Origin: Paraburkholderia panacisoli
GTDB lineage: Bacteria > Pseudomonadota > Gammaproteobacteria > Burkholderiales > Burkholderiaceae
Direction: 5' to 3'
Assembly: GCF_008369935.1 (NCBI RefSeq)
Contig: NZ_VTUZ01000013.1
Location: forward strand, 182,391-246,390
DNA length: 64,000 nt
In this document: positions 27,565 to 35,678 of the stretch, one piece after another
Numbering within the stretch: position 1 is the first letter of the stretch
How the letters are laid out: each line of letters starts with the position of its first letter
The notes under the pieces: model-generated
What the model saw: the letters and a program-made list of their open reading frames with translations, nothing else
Told to the model about the DNA's origin: nothing
Database searches by the model: none
Position numbers and translations under genes: made by a program

Positions 27565-29886
27565 ATGGGTGACGTTCGAACCCGGCGCAACCGCAGCTCG
27601 GGGCGCGAACTGCTCAGTCCAGGCGAGCTTGTGTCCGCCCTCACGGGAAACACTGTGAAGCCAGCTACGACAGGTTCCTCATCCGAGGTCCGATCCGGTT
27701 TGCGCATCCGGGGGCTGGCCGGAGATCTGACGGCCGGCATGGTGTCGATGCTGGTCATGCTCTCTTACGCAATGAGTCTCGGCACGCTGATCTTCAGCGC
27801 GGATCTCGCGCATTACGCCGGGCTTGGCGTACCCACCGCCTTCATCAGTTGCGTCGTGACGGCACTCGTGATCGCGTTGATGAGTTCGATGCGCATGAAT
27901 ATCGCCGGACCCGACGGCAACGCGGCGGCCTTTCTTGCCGGTGTCGCGGCAGGCGTCGCGAGCAGCGTGCGGGCTGACGGTGGCACACCGCAGACCATCC
28001 TGTTGACGGTACTGTTCGCGATTGCGTTGTGTTCGGTGGTGACGGGCGTCATTCTGTATGCGGTCGGCTCGTCCAGGCGCAGCCGTTCCCTGCAATTCCT
28101 GCCTTACCCGGTCGTGGGCGGTTTCCTTGCCGGCACGGGCTATCTGCTGCTGGCGGGCGCGTTTCGAGTCGTGACCGGCGAGCCGTTGAGCTGGCACACA
28201 TTGCCGCTGGTGACGCATCTGAACTGGCTGGTGTGGACGCCCGCTTTCGTGGTGGGTACGTTAGCCACACTGCTGACGCACACCTGGAAACATGCAGCGG
28301 CGTTACCGATCACCCTTGCACTCGGCATCGCGCTGTTCTACGTGCTGCTGTTTGTCTCAGGCCTGTCGATCGACGACGCCCGCGAGACGCGCCTGTTGCT
28401 TCCGCGCGTGCCACTGCACCCCTTTCGGATTCCCGAGCTGCACCTGCCAGCATCGCTGGCGCACGGAAGTGTCGACTGGTCCGCAATTGCCGCGCACTTG
28501 CCGGAGACATTCGTTGTCACGTCGATCGCGGCCATCACGATCCTGATGAATTCGACGGCGATTGGCACGGCCACCGGAGAAGACATCGATCTGAACCGCG
28601 AGATGCGCGCAGCCGGCATCGCCAACATCGCGAGCGGGATGCTGGGCGGGATGGTTGGTTACCAGTCGTTCAACCGATCGATGCTCAACGCCCGTGCGGG
28701 CGCGACCAGTCGTCTGGCGGGCGTATTCGCGGCCCTCGCGTGCCTGTTCGTGCTGGCCGTCTCGCCTGGCCTGGTGGCGCTATTCCCGGTGCCGGTACTG
28801 GTCGGGCTGCAACTCTTCATGGGACTGCGTCTGTTGATCCAGTGGCTGATTGGTGCGTACGGCAAGCTCAATTGGCACGAGTATCTGCTTGTACCGCTTA
28901 TCCTGGGAGCGATTGCGTTCTATGGCGTCGTCACGGGTGTGGTGGCGGGGGTCATCGCCGCATGTGTGATGTTCGCCCTGCTGTACGGCCGCGTCAGTTG
29001 CGTTCGGATGGAGTTCGATGGCAGTACACGCGCATCGAATGTCGAGCGCAGTATCGAGGCAACCAGACGGCTGCAGGAACTCGGCGCACAGGTGTGCGGA
29101 ACCTGTTTGCAGGGGTTCCTGTTCTTTGGCACGGCCAATTCGATCCTGCACCGGGTGCGCGAACGGTTGGTCAAGCAAAGGGGGATGCCTGTCCGGTTTG
29201 TCGTGCTCGACTTTGCTTTGACCAACGGCATGGACGCGTCGGTATCGGCCAGCTTCGTCAAGCTCCGGCAACTGTGCGCGACGAATGATGCGGACCTGGT
29301 GTTGACGGGGCTGCCGACACGCTCGCGCGAACTGCTCACGAAGACCGGCACCCTGAACCTCCGGATTCACGAGTTCGCGACGCTGGATGCCGGCCTGGAA
29401 TGGGTCGAAGATACGCTGCTTGGGTCGGATTTACGCGCGCTGCCTCACGCAGGCGAGGATTTCCAGACGATGCTCGCGCCGCATTTCACACCATGCGCGC
29501 TCGACAGACTGCTGGCCCTGCTGGACGTTCGCGAACTGGGCGCGGGGCAGCCGGTATTCCGTCAAGGCGAACCGGGCGACGCTGTGTACTTTGTCGAGCG
29601 CGGCCGTGTTGCTGTTTTATTGCCGCTTGCGGGCGGGAGATCCCTCAGGCTGCGCTCGTTCGGGCCGGGTACGATCGTCGGCGAAATGGCGGTGTACACG
29701 CAGCAGGCGCGTAGCGCGGACGTTCTCGCGGAGGAGCCCGCGCGCGTGCGGCGTTTGACGCTCGAGTCGTTGCATGCGCTCGAACACGATGATCCGGTGA
29801 GCGCACAGCAATTTCATCGCTTCGTAGTCAAGGTCATGGCGTCGCGCCTTGCTGTCGCGGACGAGGCCTTGCGCGCGTTTCATTGA
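27565..29886 (+). CDS. SulP anion transporter with STAS and C-terminal cyclic-nucleotide-binding domain
   Basis: 773 residues. A SulP membrane domain (about 50-480, 10-14 helices) is followed by a STAS domain (about 505-600, VVLDFALTNGMDASV) and a cNMP-binding domain (about 640-760). The phosphate-binding cassette reads GEMAVYTQQARSADV and keeps the key Glu (707) and Arg (716), so binding competence is expected. SulP proteins move sulfate, bicarbonate or dicarboxylates. The start is uncertain: ATG 27565 lacks a clear site, and a GTG near 27655 is possible. Divergent from the cyclase; 16 bp from the following SRPBCC gene. Confidence 0.9.
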   Translation: MGDVRTRRNRSSGRELLSPGELVSALTGNTVKPATTGSSSEVRSGLRIRGLAGDLTAGMVSMLVMLSYAMSLGTLIFSADLAHYAGLGVPTAFISCVVTALVIALMSSMRMNIAGPDGNAAAFLAGVAAGVASSVRADGGTPQTILLTVLFAIALCSVVTGVILYAVGSSRRSRSLQFLPYPVVGGFLAGTGYLLLAGAFRVVTGEPLSWHTLPLVTHLNWLVWTPAFVVGTLATLLTHTWKHAAALPITLALGIALFYVLLFVSGLSIDDARETRLLLPRVPLHPFRIPELHLPASLAHGSVDWSAIAAHLPETFVVTSIAAITILMNSTAIGTATGEDIDLNREMRAAGIANIASGMLGGMVGYQSFNRSMLNARAGATSRLAGVFAALACLFVLAVSPGLVALFPVPVLVGLQLFMGLRLLIQWLIGAYGKLNWHEYLLVPLILGAIAFYGVVTGVVAGVIAACVMFALLYGRVSCVRMEFDGSTRASNVERSIEATRRLQELGAQVCGTCLQGFLFFGTANSILHRVRERLVKQRGMPVRFVVLDFALTNGMDASVSASFVKLRQLCATNDADLVLTGLPTRSRELLTKTGTLNLRIHEFATLDAGLEWVEDTLLGSDLRALPHAGEDFQTMLAPHFTPCALDRLLALLDVRELGAGQPVFRQGEPGDAVYFVERGRVAVLLPLAGGRSLRLRSFGPGTIVGEMAVYTQQARSADVLAEEPARVRRLTLESLHALEHDDPVSAQQFHRFVVKVMASRLAVADEALRAFH

Positions 29887-29902
29887 CAGGTAGGCCTCGC
29901 CA

Positions 29903-30460
29903 GTGAAAAGCGCCAACAGAAACCTGCCCCGATACCTGACGGCAATATTGGCGTTGTTCGCCGTCATTGCGTTGCTCGTTGTCCCGTTGCCGCAAAAGGT
30001 GAGGCTCGACACGCACATCGTTACGGTCGCATCGATTCAACGTCCGCCCGCAGTCGTATTCGACTATGTCACGACACCGGCTCACTGGCCGGTCTGGCAT
30101 CCGTCATCGCTCGCGGTCAGAGGCGCCGTTGACCATCCGCTGGAACCAGGCGAGCGAGTGGTCGAAGAATTTCTCGTGGCGGGCAGGCGCGGCAGTGTGG
30201 TGTGGACGGTCATCGCACGTGAGCCTCCACGCAAGTGGACCATAGAGGGAGTAATCGATCGCAGGCCGGCGGGCAGCGTCACTTATTCACTGACATCGAC
30301 CGCGGACGGAACACGCTTCGAGCGCGAGTTCACTTATCGCGCGCCGTCTTTGTGGTTCGCGATACTCAACTGGCTTTTTCTGCGCGCGCGGATTCAAGCT
30401 GAATCCGACGAGGGAGTGATGCGACTGAAGAGCCTTCTGAACGGCACATCGCAGCATTAG
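29903..30460 (+). CDS. Membrane-anchored SRPBCC-family protein
   Basis: 185 residues from GTG 29903. One N-terminal helix (about 10-28) anchors a START/SRPBCC fold (PPAVVFDYVTTPAHWPVWHP). SRPBCC proteins bind hydrophobic ligands. It begins 16 bp after the SulP stop, so it is probably co-transcribed. Specific role unknown. Confidence 0.8.
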   Translation: MKSANRNLPRYLTAILALFAVIALLVVPLPQKVRLDTHIVTVASIQRPPAVVFDYVTTPAHWPVWHPSSLAVRGAVDHPLEPGERVVEEFLVAGRRGSVVWTVIAREPPRKWTIEGVIDRRPAGSVTYSLTSTADGTRFEREFTYRAPSLWFAILNWLFLRARIQAESDEGVMRLKSLLNGTSQH

Positions 30461-30894
30461 CAATGCTTGCCCGACTGAGTCACTGGACAGCGGGAGTTCG
30501 GCGTCGCCGCGTTCCGCGATCGCGTCGGTCATTTCAGTCAGTTCGACCTTGGAGCGCTTGTCGCGAACACTCTAGAGCGGCGACTGCAAAAGGGTGGCTC
30601 GCGAAGCAAGCTTCGTGCGGCATGCCGCGTTGCGCGCGGAAATGCGAAGCGCAATTCGCTTGCGGTCACGCGGCGCCCGGTTCGAAACCGAACGGCGAGC
30701 GCCGCCATGGTCGCAAGCGGCCGAGGTTCGGTGTGCGCTCGAGGCGAGCAATGAGCAATGCTGCATTCTCTCGCTCACGGCGAGATCGGGCGTATTCAGG
30801 CGTCTTCGCCATACGCCACGTTTCGACGTGCGCACCGGTCAGCGCATGCGGAACGCTCCAATCAGTTCACCCGAATCAGGTCCGCCTGGTGTCG
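30461..30894. other. Gap, no gene seen
   Basis: Between the convergent SRPBCC (+) and lipoprotein (-) genes. Only a small CGAAGC-AA-GCTTCG hairpin (30602-30615) stands out; no U-tract. Confidence 0.5.
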
Positions 30895-31398
30895 CTAGAA
30901 CAGGGTGCGCTGGCTTGGATCGAATTGTGGATCGGGCGATCTCTGCGTTTGTCGCAGGACCCCCTGATCGTCGAAGTAAAAGTTGTATATCAGATGTTCG
31001 ATGTTGTTCTCCACGTACCGGTATGACCACACCTCTCTGTTCACGCGCTTGAAGTAGGCGGTTTCGAATGGACGGCCAAAGTTGACGAGCACGTCGTTCC
31101 GAGTCCACTTTCCCACTTCCGCCCGATTGAACTCGTTGTCCCGAAGTACTTGCCGAACACTTAGCACTTTGCCGGAAGCGTCGATGTCGGCTGCGGTTGT
31201 TGTCATACCCATGGGTTGAGTCGGCCACATCAGGCGCTTGCCGCCGTTCGGCAGATCGTAGGTTTCCTTGGGCGGACCCAGGCGGGCAACGAGTACGGAC
31301 TGGTCCGCGCCAGCCTCGACCTGCCGGTACGGCTCGGTGCAACCCGTGAGCACCAACACCGCGGTACACACGGTCAGGAATGCAAGTCGGTTAAGCAT
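30895..31398 (-). CDS. BamE/OmlA-like lipoprotein
   Basis: 167 residues with a lipoprotein signal (MLNRLAFLTVCTAVLVLTGC, lipobox LTGC, mature Cys at 20). The mature part has repeated short motifs of the SmpA/OmlA fold (VLVARLGPPKETYDLPNGGK, VLVNFGRPFETAYF), found in outer-membrane lipoproteins. It is not the canonical BamE by context. Stand-alone gene, function unknown. Confidence 0.8.
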   Translation of the reverse strand: MLNRLAFLTVCTAVLVLTGCTEPYRQVEAGADQSVLVARLGPPKETYDLPNGGKRLMWPTQPMGMTTTAADIDASGKVLSVRQVLRDNEFNRAEVGKWTRNDVLVNFGRPFETAYFKRVNREVWSYRYVENNIEHLIYNFYFDDQGVLRQTQRSPDPQFDPSQRTLF

Positions 31399-31783
31399 GG
31401 GAGTACTCCGCTACCGGTGATCGGGCCTGGCAACCTCCGTTCTCATCGAGCATTGCGCCGCGCGGCTTGATGAACGAATGCAGGTGCGAGTTGCTGTCAG
31501 ATGTATTCGCTACGCCTGAAACAATGAAGCTGCGATAGCCGTATTGACCAGTGAGTTGTCTACGCCGCCGCGGGGATTTTCTTGCAAACTTCATTGCTCA
31601 ACATATCATTGCATAGTGCACGAGAGGCCTATAGGCAATAAAAAAGCGAACCTGCGGGACTGCATCAAAACAACGGATAGCCGCAGACTGCTCGGAAGCG
31701 TCAGCCGGATGCCGGACGAGTCGAAATCGCCGACTGGTCTTGCGCTACTGGCGCCCGCGCCGGAGCAACTCGAGGGAGCAATC
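31399..31783. other. Gap, no gene seen
   Basis: Divergent upstream region of the lipoprotein and of the glgP-remnant/glgX unit, with AT-rich stretches around 31600-31660 that could hold promoters. Nothing coding recognised. Confidence 0.45.
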
Positions 31784-32032
31784 ATGAACGATGTCCCCGC
31801 AGTCAACGCCGCTTGCGAGGCAGAGAGCGCGTCGAGCGAAAAGCGCAGCGACGTGCTCCGGCACGAGGCGGAACGCGTGAGCACTGTGTGGCGGGACGCA
31901 CGCCAACGGACCCGAATGTCGATTGCGAATAGGGCTCGCTCGGGGCCTCTGTCTTCCGATAGTGCGATCCGCAAGTACTGCGAGCGCATCTGGGACGCCC
32001 GCGCGATGAAAGTAAACCTTGCCGAGCCATAA
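31784..32032 (+). pseudogene. Glycogen phosphorylase internal-deletion remnant
   Basis: ATG 31784 has a good GAGGGAG site and opens an 82-codon frame. Its last ~55 residues (RVSTVWRDARQRTRMSIANR, SGPLSSDSAIRKYCERIWDA) align clearly with the C-terminus of the full glgP in this window (MSILNTAYAGKFSSDRAIGE, EYCEQIWKIRP). About 750 residues of phosphorylase are missing, including the PLP lysine. It lies 7 bp upstream of glgX, the usual glgP-glgX neighbourhood. The first ~25 residues may be the original N-terminus, joined in frame by a deletion. Confidence 0.75.
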
Positions 32033-32039
32033 AGCCGCG

Positions 32040-34112
32040 ATGGAACGCAGCTACGCATTGCAGCCGGGTTCGAGATTCCCGCCTGGCGCGACGCTCGTAT
32101 CCGGCGGCGTCAACTTCTGCGTGTTCTGCCGCCACGCAACGGAAGTCGAGCTTCTCATTTACGCCGGTCCGGACAGTCCGGAGCCGTTTCAGGTGATTTC
32201 GCTCGCGCCCGAAACCAATCGCACGTTTTTCTACTGGCATGTGTTGGTGGAAAATCTGCCGTTGCACTGTTATTACACGTGGCGCGCGCACGGCCCGCAT
32301 GATTTGCCGCAGATCAGCGACGAATCCGCTGGTCGCAGAGAGCTTCTCGATCCTCAGGCGCGCGCAGTGAGCGATCTTCTCTGGAACCGACAGCGCGCTG
32401 CAGATCCGGCCGACACCGGTCGCGCGTCATTGAGGGCCATCGTCACCGAACCGGTCTGCACGCCCGACGCAGCGGGCGTCCGCACGCTGGACGACGCAAT
32501 CATCTACGAACTGCACGTCGGCGGCTTTACCCGTCATCCTTCGAGTGGTGTTGGATATCCCGGCACGTTCGCGGGTCTGATCGAAAAAATCCCCTATCTG
32601 CAGCAACTCGGCGTGACTCATGTGGAGCTGATGCCGGTGATGGCTTTCGACGAGCAGGACGTTCCCCCCGCAGTGGCTGCGAGGGGCCTGCGGAATTACT
32701 GGGGATACAGCACCCACAGCTTTTATAGCCTGCACCCGCGTTACTGTGTGGAACCAGCGCTTGCACCGCAGGAGTTCCGCTCGCTCGTCGACGCCTTGCA
32801 TGCGGCGGGAATCGGCGTACTGCTCGACGTGGTGTTCAATCATACGGCGGAAGCGGGCACGACCGGTCCAGTGATCAACTTCAAGGTTCTCGCGAACGAC
32901 ATCTTCTACCATTTCGATCCGGCCGTCGGCCAGCCTTACCGCGACTATACGGGCTGCGGCAATACGGTGAACTGCAATCATCCGCTGGTGTGCGCGTTCA
33001 TCGTGCAGTGCCTCGAATACTGGGTGCGTGAACTGGGCGTCGACGGTTTCCGGTTCGACCTCGCGAGCGTCTTCGCACGCGGCCCGCGCGGCGAATTGAT
33101 GACTGTGCCGCCGCTGCCGTGGGCGATCGAGGCGTCGCCCGCGCTGTCTCGCGTGTCGCTGATCGCGGAGGCGTGGGATGCGGCCGGCCTCTATCATCTG
33201 GGTGCCTTTCCCGGCATGGCATGGGCGGAATGGAACGGACGGTACCGTGATGTGATCCGCCGTTTTGTGCGGGGCGATCCTGGACTCGTTGGGCAGGTCG
33301 CCACGTGTGTGGCCGGAAGCGCCGATCTCTATCAGGACGACGGCAGGCTGCCGTCCAACGGCATCAATTTCTTTACGTGCCACGATGGCTTCACGCTGAG
33401 CGATCTCGTCAGCTATAACGCAAAGCACAACGAGGCCAATGGAGAGGACAACCGGGACGGCAGCAACGACAACCTGTCGTGGAATTGCGGCGCCGAAGGC
33501 GCGACAGACGATGCGCAGATCATCGAACTGCGCCATCGACAGGCTAGTAACTTCATGGCGATCCTGCTCCTGAGCCAGGGTGTGCCGATGATCCTGGCAG
33601 GCGACGAGTTCCTGCGAAGTCAGCACGGAAACAACAACGCTTTTTGCCAGGACAACGCGCTGTCGTGGATAGACTGGGGGCTCTCGGATCGGGCTTGCAG
33701 AATGCTGCGCTTCACGCGTGAGTTCATCGCGTTGCGCAAGCGCCATGCGAGCCTGCGCCACCGGCGTTTCTTAACCGGGCGTCCGTCGAGCGGGCAGACG
33801 CATCCCGATATCGCGTGGCATGGCGAGTGCCTGGACGCTCCTGAGTTTGGCGATCCCGAGGGCCGTCTCCTCGCTTTCACGCTCGGCGGGGAAACGCCCG
33901 GCGAGCCGCTGCTGAATGTGGTGTTCAACATGGGCGGTGCCGCGCGTGTGGTTGCGCTTCCCGTCCTCGAAGAAAAGCGGCAGTGGCGGCGCATTGTCGA
34001 TACCGCAGCCGCACCGCCGCGCGATATCGTTTCGCGCGCCGGCGATGCGAGCGTCGAAAGCGGCGCATGTACCGTGCAAGCGCGCAGTGTTGTCGTTCTC
34101 GAAGAGGGGTGA
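32040..34112 (+). CDS. glgX: Glycogen debranching enzyme (GlgX, GH13)
   Basis: 690 residues from ATG 32040. N-terminal CBM48-like domain, then a GH13 barrel with nucleophile D340 (DGFRFD), acid/base E377 (IAEAWD) and D449 (CHDG). Isoamylase-type motifs such as ELHVGGFTRHPSSGV and NWGYST-like sequence place it with GlgX/TreX. It removes alpha-1,6 branches from limit dextrin after phosphorylase action. Compared with E. coli GlgX it is somewhat long but normal for Burkholderia. It directly follows a deleted glgP; an intact glgP is at 44354. Confidence 0.92.
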   Translation: MERSYALQPGSRFPPGATLVSGGVNFCVFCRHATEVELLIYAGPDSPEPFQVISLAPETNRTFFYWHVLVENLPLHCYYTWRAHGPHDLPQISDESAGRRELLDPQARAVSDLLWNRQRAADPADTGRASLRAIVTEPVCTPDAAGVRTLDDAIIYELHVGGFTRHPSSGVGYPGTFAGLIEKIPYLQQLGVTHVELMPVMAFDEQDVPPAVAARGLRNYWGYSTHSFYSLHPRYCVEPALAPQEFRSLVDALHAAGIGVLLDVVFNHTAEAGTTGPVINFKVLANDIFYHFDPAVGQPYRDYTGCGNTVNCNHPLVCAFIVQCLEYWVRELGVDGFRFDLASVFARGPRGELMTVPPLPWAIEASPALSRVSLIAEAWDAAGLYHLGAFPGMAWAEWNGRYRDVIRRFVRGDPGLVGQVATCVAGSADLYQDDGRLPSNGINFFTCHDGFTLSDLVSYNAKHNEANGEDNRDGSNDNLSWNCGAEGATDDAQIIELRHRQASNFMAILLLSQGVPMILAGDEFLRSQHGNNNAFCQDNALSWIDWGLSDRACRMLRFTREFIALRKRHASLRHRRFLTGRPSSGQTHPDIAWHGECLDAPEFGDPEGRLLAFTLGGETPGEPLLNVVFNMGGAARVVALPVLEEKRQWRRIVDTAAAPPRDIVSRAGDASVESGACTVQARSVVVLEEG

Positions 34113-34412
34113 TGTTGCGGTTCCGGTGGCATCCAAAACTAGCGAACCAGTCGACACGAAAGTCACAGCGATAAGAGCGGCGAAATACCCGAACTTATCA
34201 ATCGTCGCCGTACTTCGGTCCTGCTAGCGGCTGCACTTTGAACTGGAACGTGGAAGGTTACATCAGACGTGAAGGTGGGCTCTCCTGGTACGGCATGCAT
34301 GACTTCGAGCAGAAACGTCGACTCCATGAGGACCTGATACAGCAGTGTCAGGCGGCTGATGATTCCGCTCGAACCGGCGCATCGGCATCGGCATTGGCAT
34401 TGGCGTCAACAT
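34113..34412. other. Gap with short tandem hexamers
   Basis: Between the convergent glgX and nuoF-like genes. Around 34379-34404 are two copies each of the near-identical hexamers GGCATC and GGCATT. A short plus-strand frame (34238-34456) overlaps the nuoF-like gene and is not convincing. Confidence 0.4.
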
Positions 34413-35657
34413 CTATCCCATCAGAAGCGCCTCATACTCTTCCCGGAACTGGTTGACGGAACTCTCCACCACCGTCACCGCGCCGTCGATCAGACCGCAG
34501 CGTCCGCTGCCAGGAAGGATGCGGCATAGATTCTCCAACGCTTCGAGATCAGCGCGAACAGCGCGTCCGGTGTCGAGCCGATTGAGGAGCCGCATCAGTT
34601 GAAAGGTTCCGCCCTTGCAGGGCGGGCACTGTCCGCACGAACCCTGGGCAAAGAAGCTCACATACTCGGCGACCTTACGGACGATGCTGGTGCCTTCCGA
34701 CACGACGATCATCGCACCGGTCCCGAGACGCGAGCGGCGTTGCCGCACTGAGTCGAAATCCAGCGCAACGTCGAGGTCGCGCTTCGTCAACAAGGTGTTG
34801 GACGGGCCACCTGTGAAAACCGCCTTGAATTCCTTGCCCAACAACATCCCGCCGCCGTACTGAAAGACGAGCGACGCGAGGCTCGTGCCCATTGGCAATT
34901 CATACAGACCGGGATGCAGGACGTCGCCCGAGAGCGAGTAGAGCTTGGTTCCGGCTGCGTTCCCTATGCCCAGGTCGCGGTACCACTGCGCGCCATGGCG
35001 CAAAATCCCCGGTACGTGTGCGAGTGTTTCGGTGTTGTTCACAATGGTCGGCGCGCCATGCACGCCCACTTCAGCAGGGAAAGGCGGCTTGCGACGTGGA
35101 AACGGAAACCCGCCTTCCACGCTTGCAATCACGGCGGTTTCCTCGCCGCCGATGTACAGGCCCGAACTCGGCACGACGCGAAGTGCTACCGGGCCGCCGA
35201 CCAGCCGCTCGACCGCGACGAACAATGGATGCGGTTGCCACTGCTGCGCCGCTTGACGTGTCGCTGCGAGGCAGAGCGGCTGATGCGGGTTGACGTAGAG
35301 GATCACGTGATTCGCACGGGTCGCCACCGCAGCAATCAGCGCGCCCTCGATGACCTGATGCGGCGTGTGCTCCAGGAGAAAGCGGTCCTTGAACGTGCCG
35401 GGCTCGTCTTCGTTGCCATTGCAGATGATGTATTTGTCGCCTTCACGAGCGGCGGCGACCGGCATCCATTTGCGATGTGTCGCAAACCCGGCGCCGCCCA
35501 TACCGCGCAAATCCGCGTCGGCGATTTCGGCGATGATTGCCCCCGGGTCCTGCAGCGCCTTGGCGAGCCCTTCTCCGCCACCGCGCGCAAGCCACGCATC
35601 CAGGTCCGCGCCGACCCGGATATCGTCCCTCAGAAGAACCTGATTAAGCTGTTCCAT
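34413..35657 (-). CDS. NuoF/HoxF-like NADH-binding flavoprotein subunit
   Basis: 414 residues with the NADH/FMN domain (LRGMGGAGFATHRKW, YIICNGNEDEPGTFKDR), an SLBB domain and the C-terminal [4Fe-4S] motif GSCGQCPPCKGG with a further Cys in SGRCGLIDG. It should oxidise NADH and pass electrons through FMN and the cluster. It is not part of a complex I operon: it is the last gene of a five-gene minus-strand unit, 21 bp after a fumarate-reductase-type flavoprotein, so it probably feeds that enzyme. Confidence 0.88.
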   Translation of the reverse strand: MEQLNQVLLRDDIRVGADLDAWLARGGGEGLAKALQDPGAIIAEIADADLRGMGGAGFATHRKWMPVAAAREGDKYIICNGNEDEPGTFKDRFLLEHTPHQVIEGALIAAVATRANHVILYVNPHQPLCLAATRQAAQQWQPHPLFVAVERLVGGPVALRVVPSSGLYIGGEETAVIASVEGGFPFPRRKPPFPAEVGVHGAPTIVNNTETLAHVPGILRHGAQWYRDLGIGNAAGTKLYSLSGDVLHPGLYELPMGTSLASLVFQYGGGMLLGKEFKAVFTGGPSNTLLTKRDLDVALDFDSVRQRRSRLGTGAMIVVSEGTSIVRKVAEYVSFFAQGSCGQCPPCKGGTFQLMRLLNRLDTGRAVRADLEALENLCRILPGSGRCGLIDGAVTVVESSVNQFREEYEALLMG

Positions 35658-35678
35658 TGTCGCGTTCCGTGGATCGCA

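Noticed and set aside
32427..33761. Long minus-strand open frame inside glgX
   Set aside because: Antisense of the GH13 gene with its catalytic motifs; composition typical of high-GC shadow frames.
34238..34456. 72-codon plus-strand frame between glgX and the nuoF-like gene
   Set aside because: No ribosome site, repeat-encoded Ala/Ser tail, overlaps the nuoF-like coding end.
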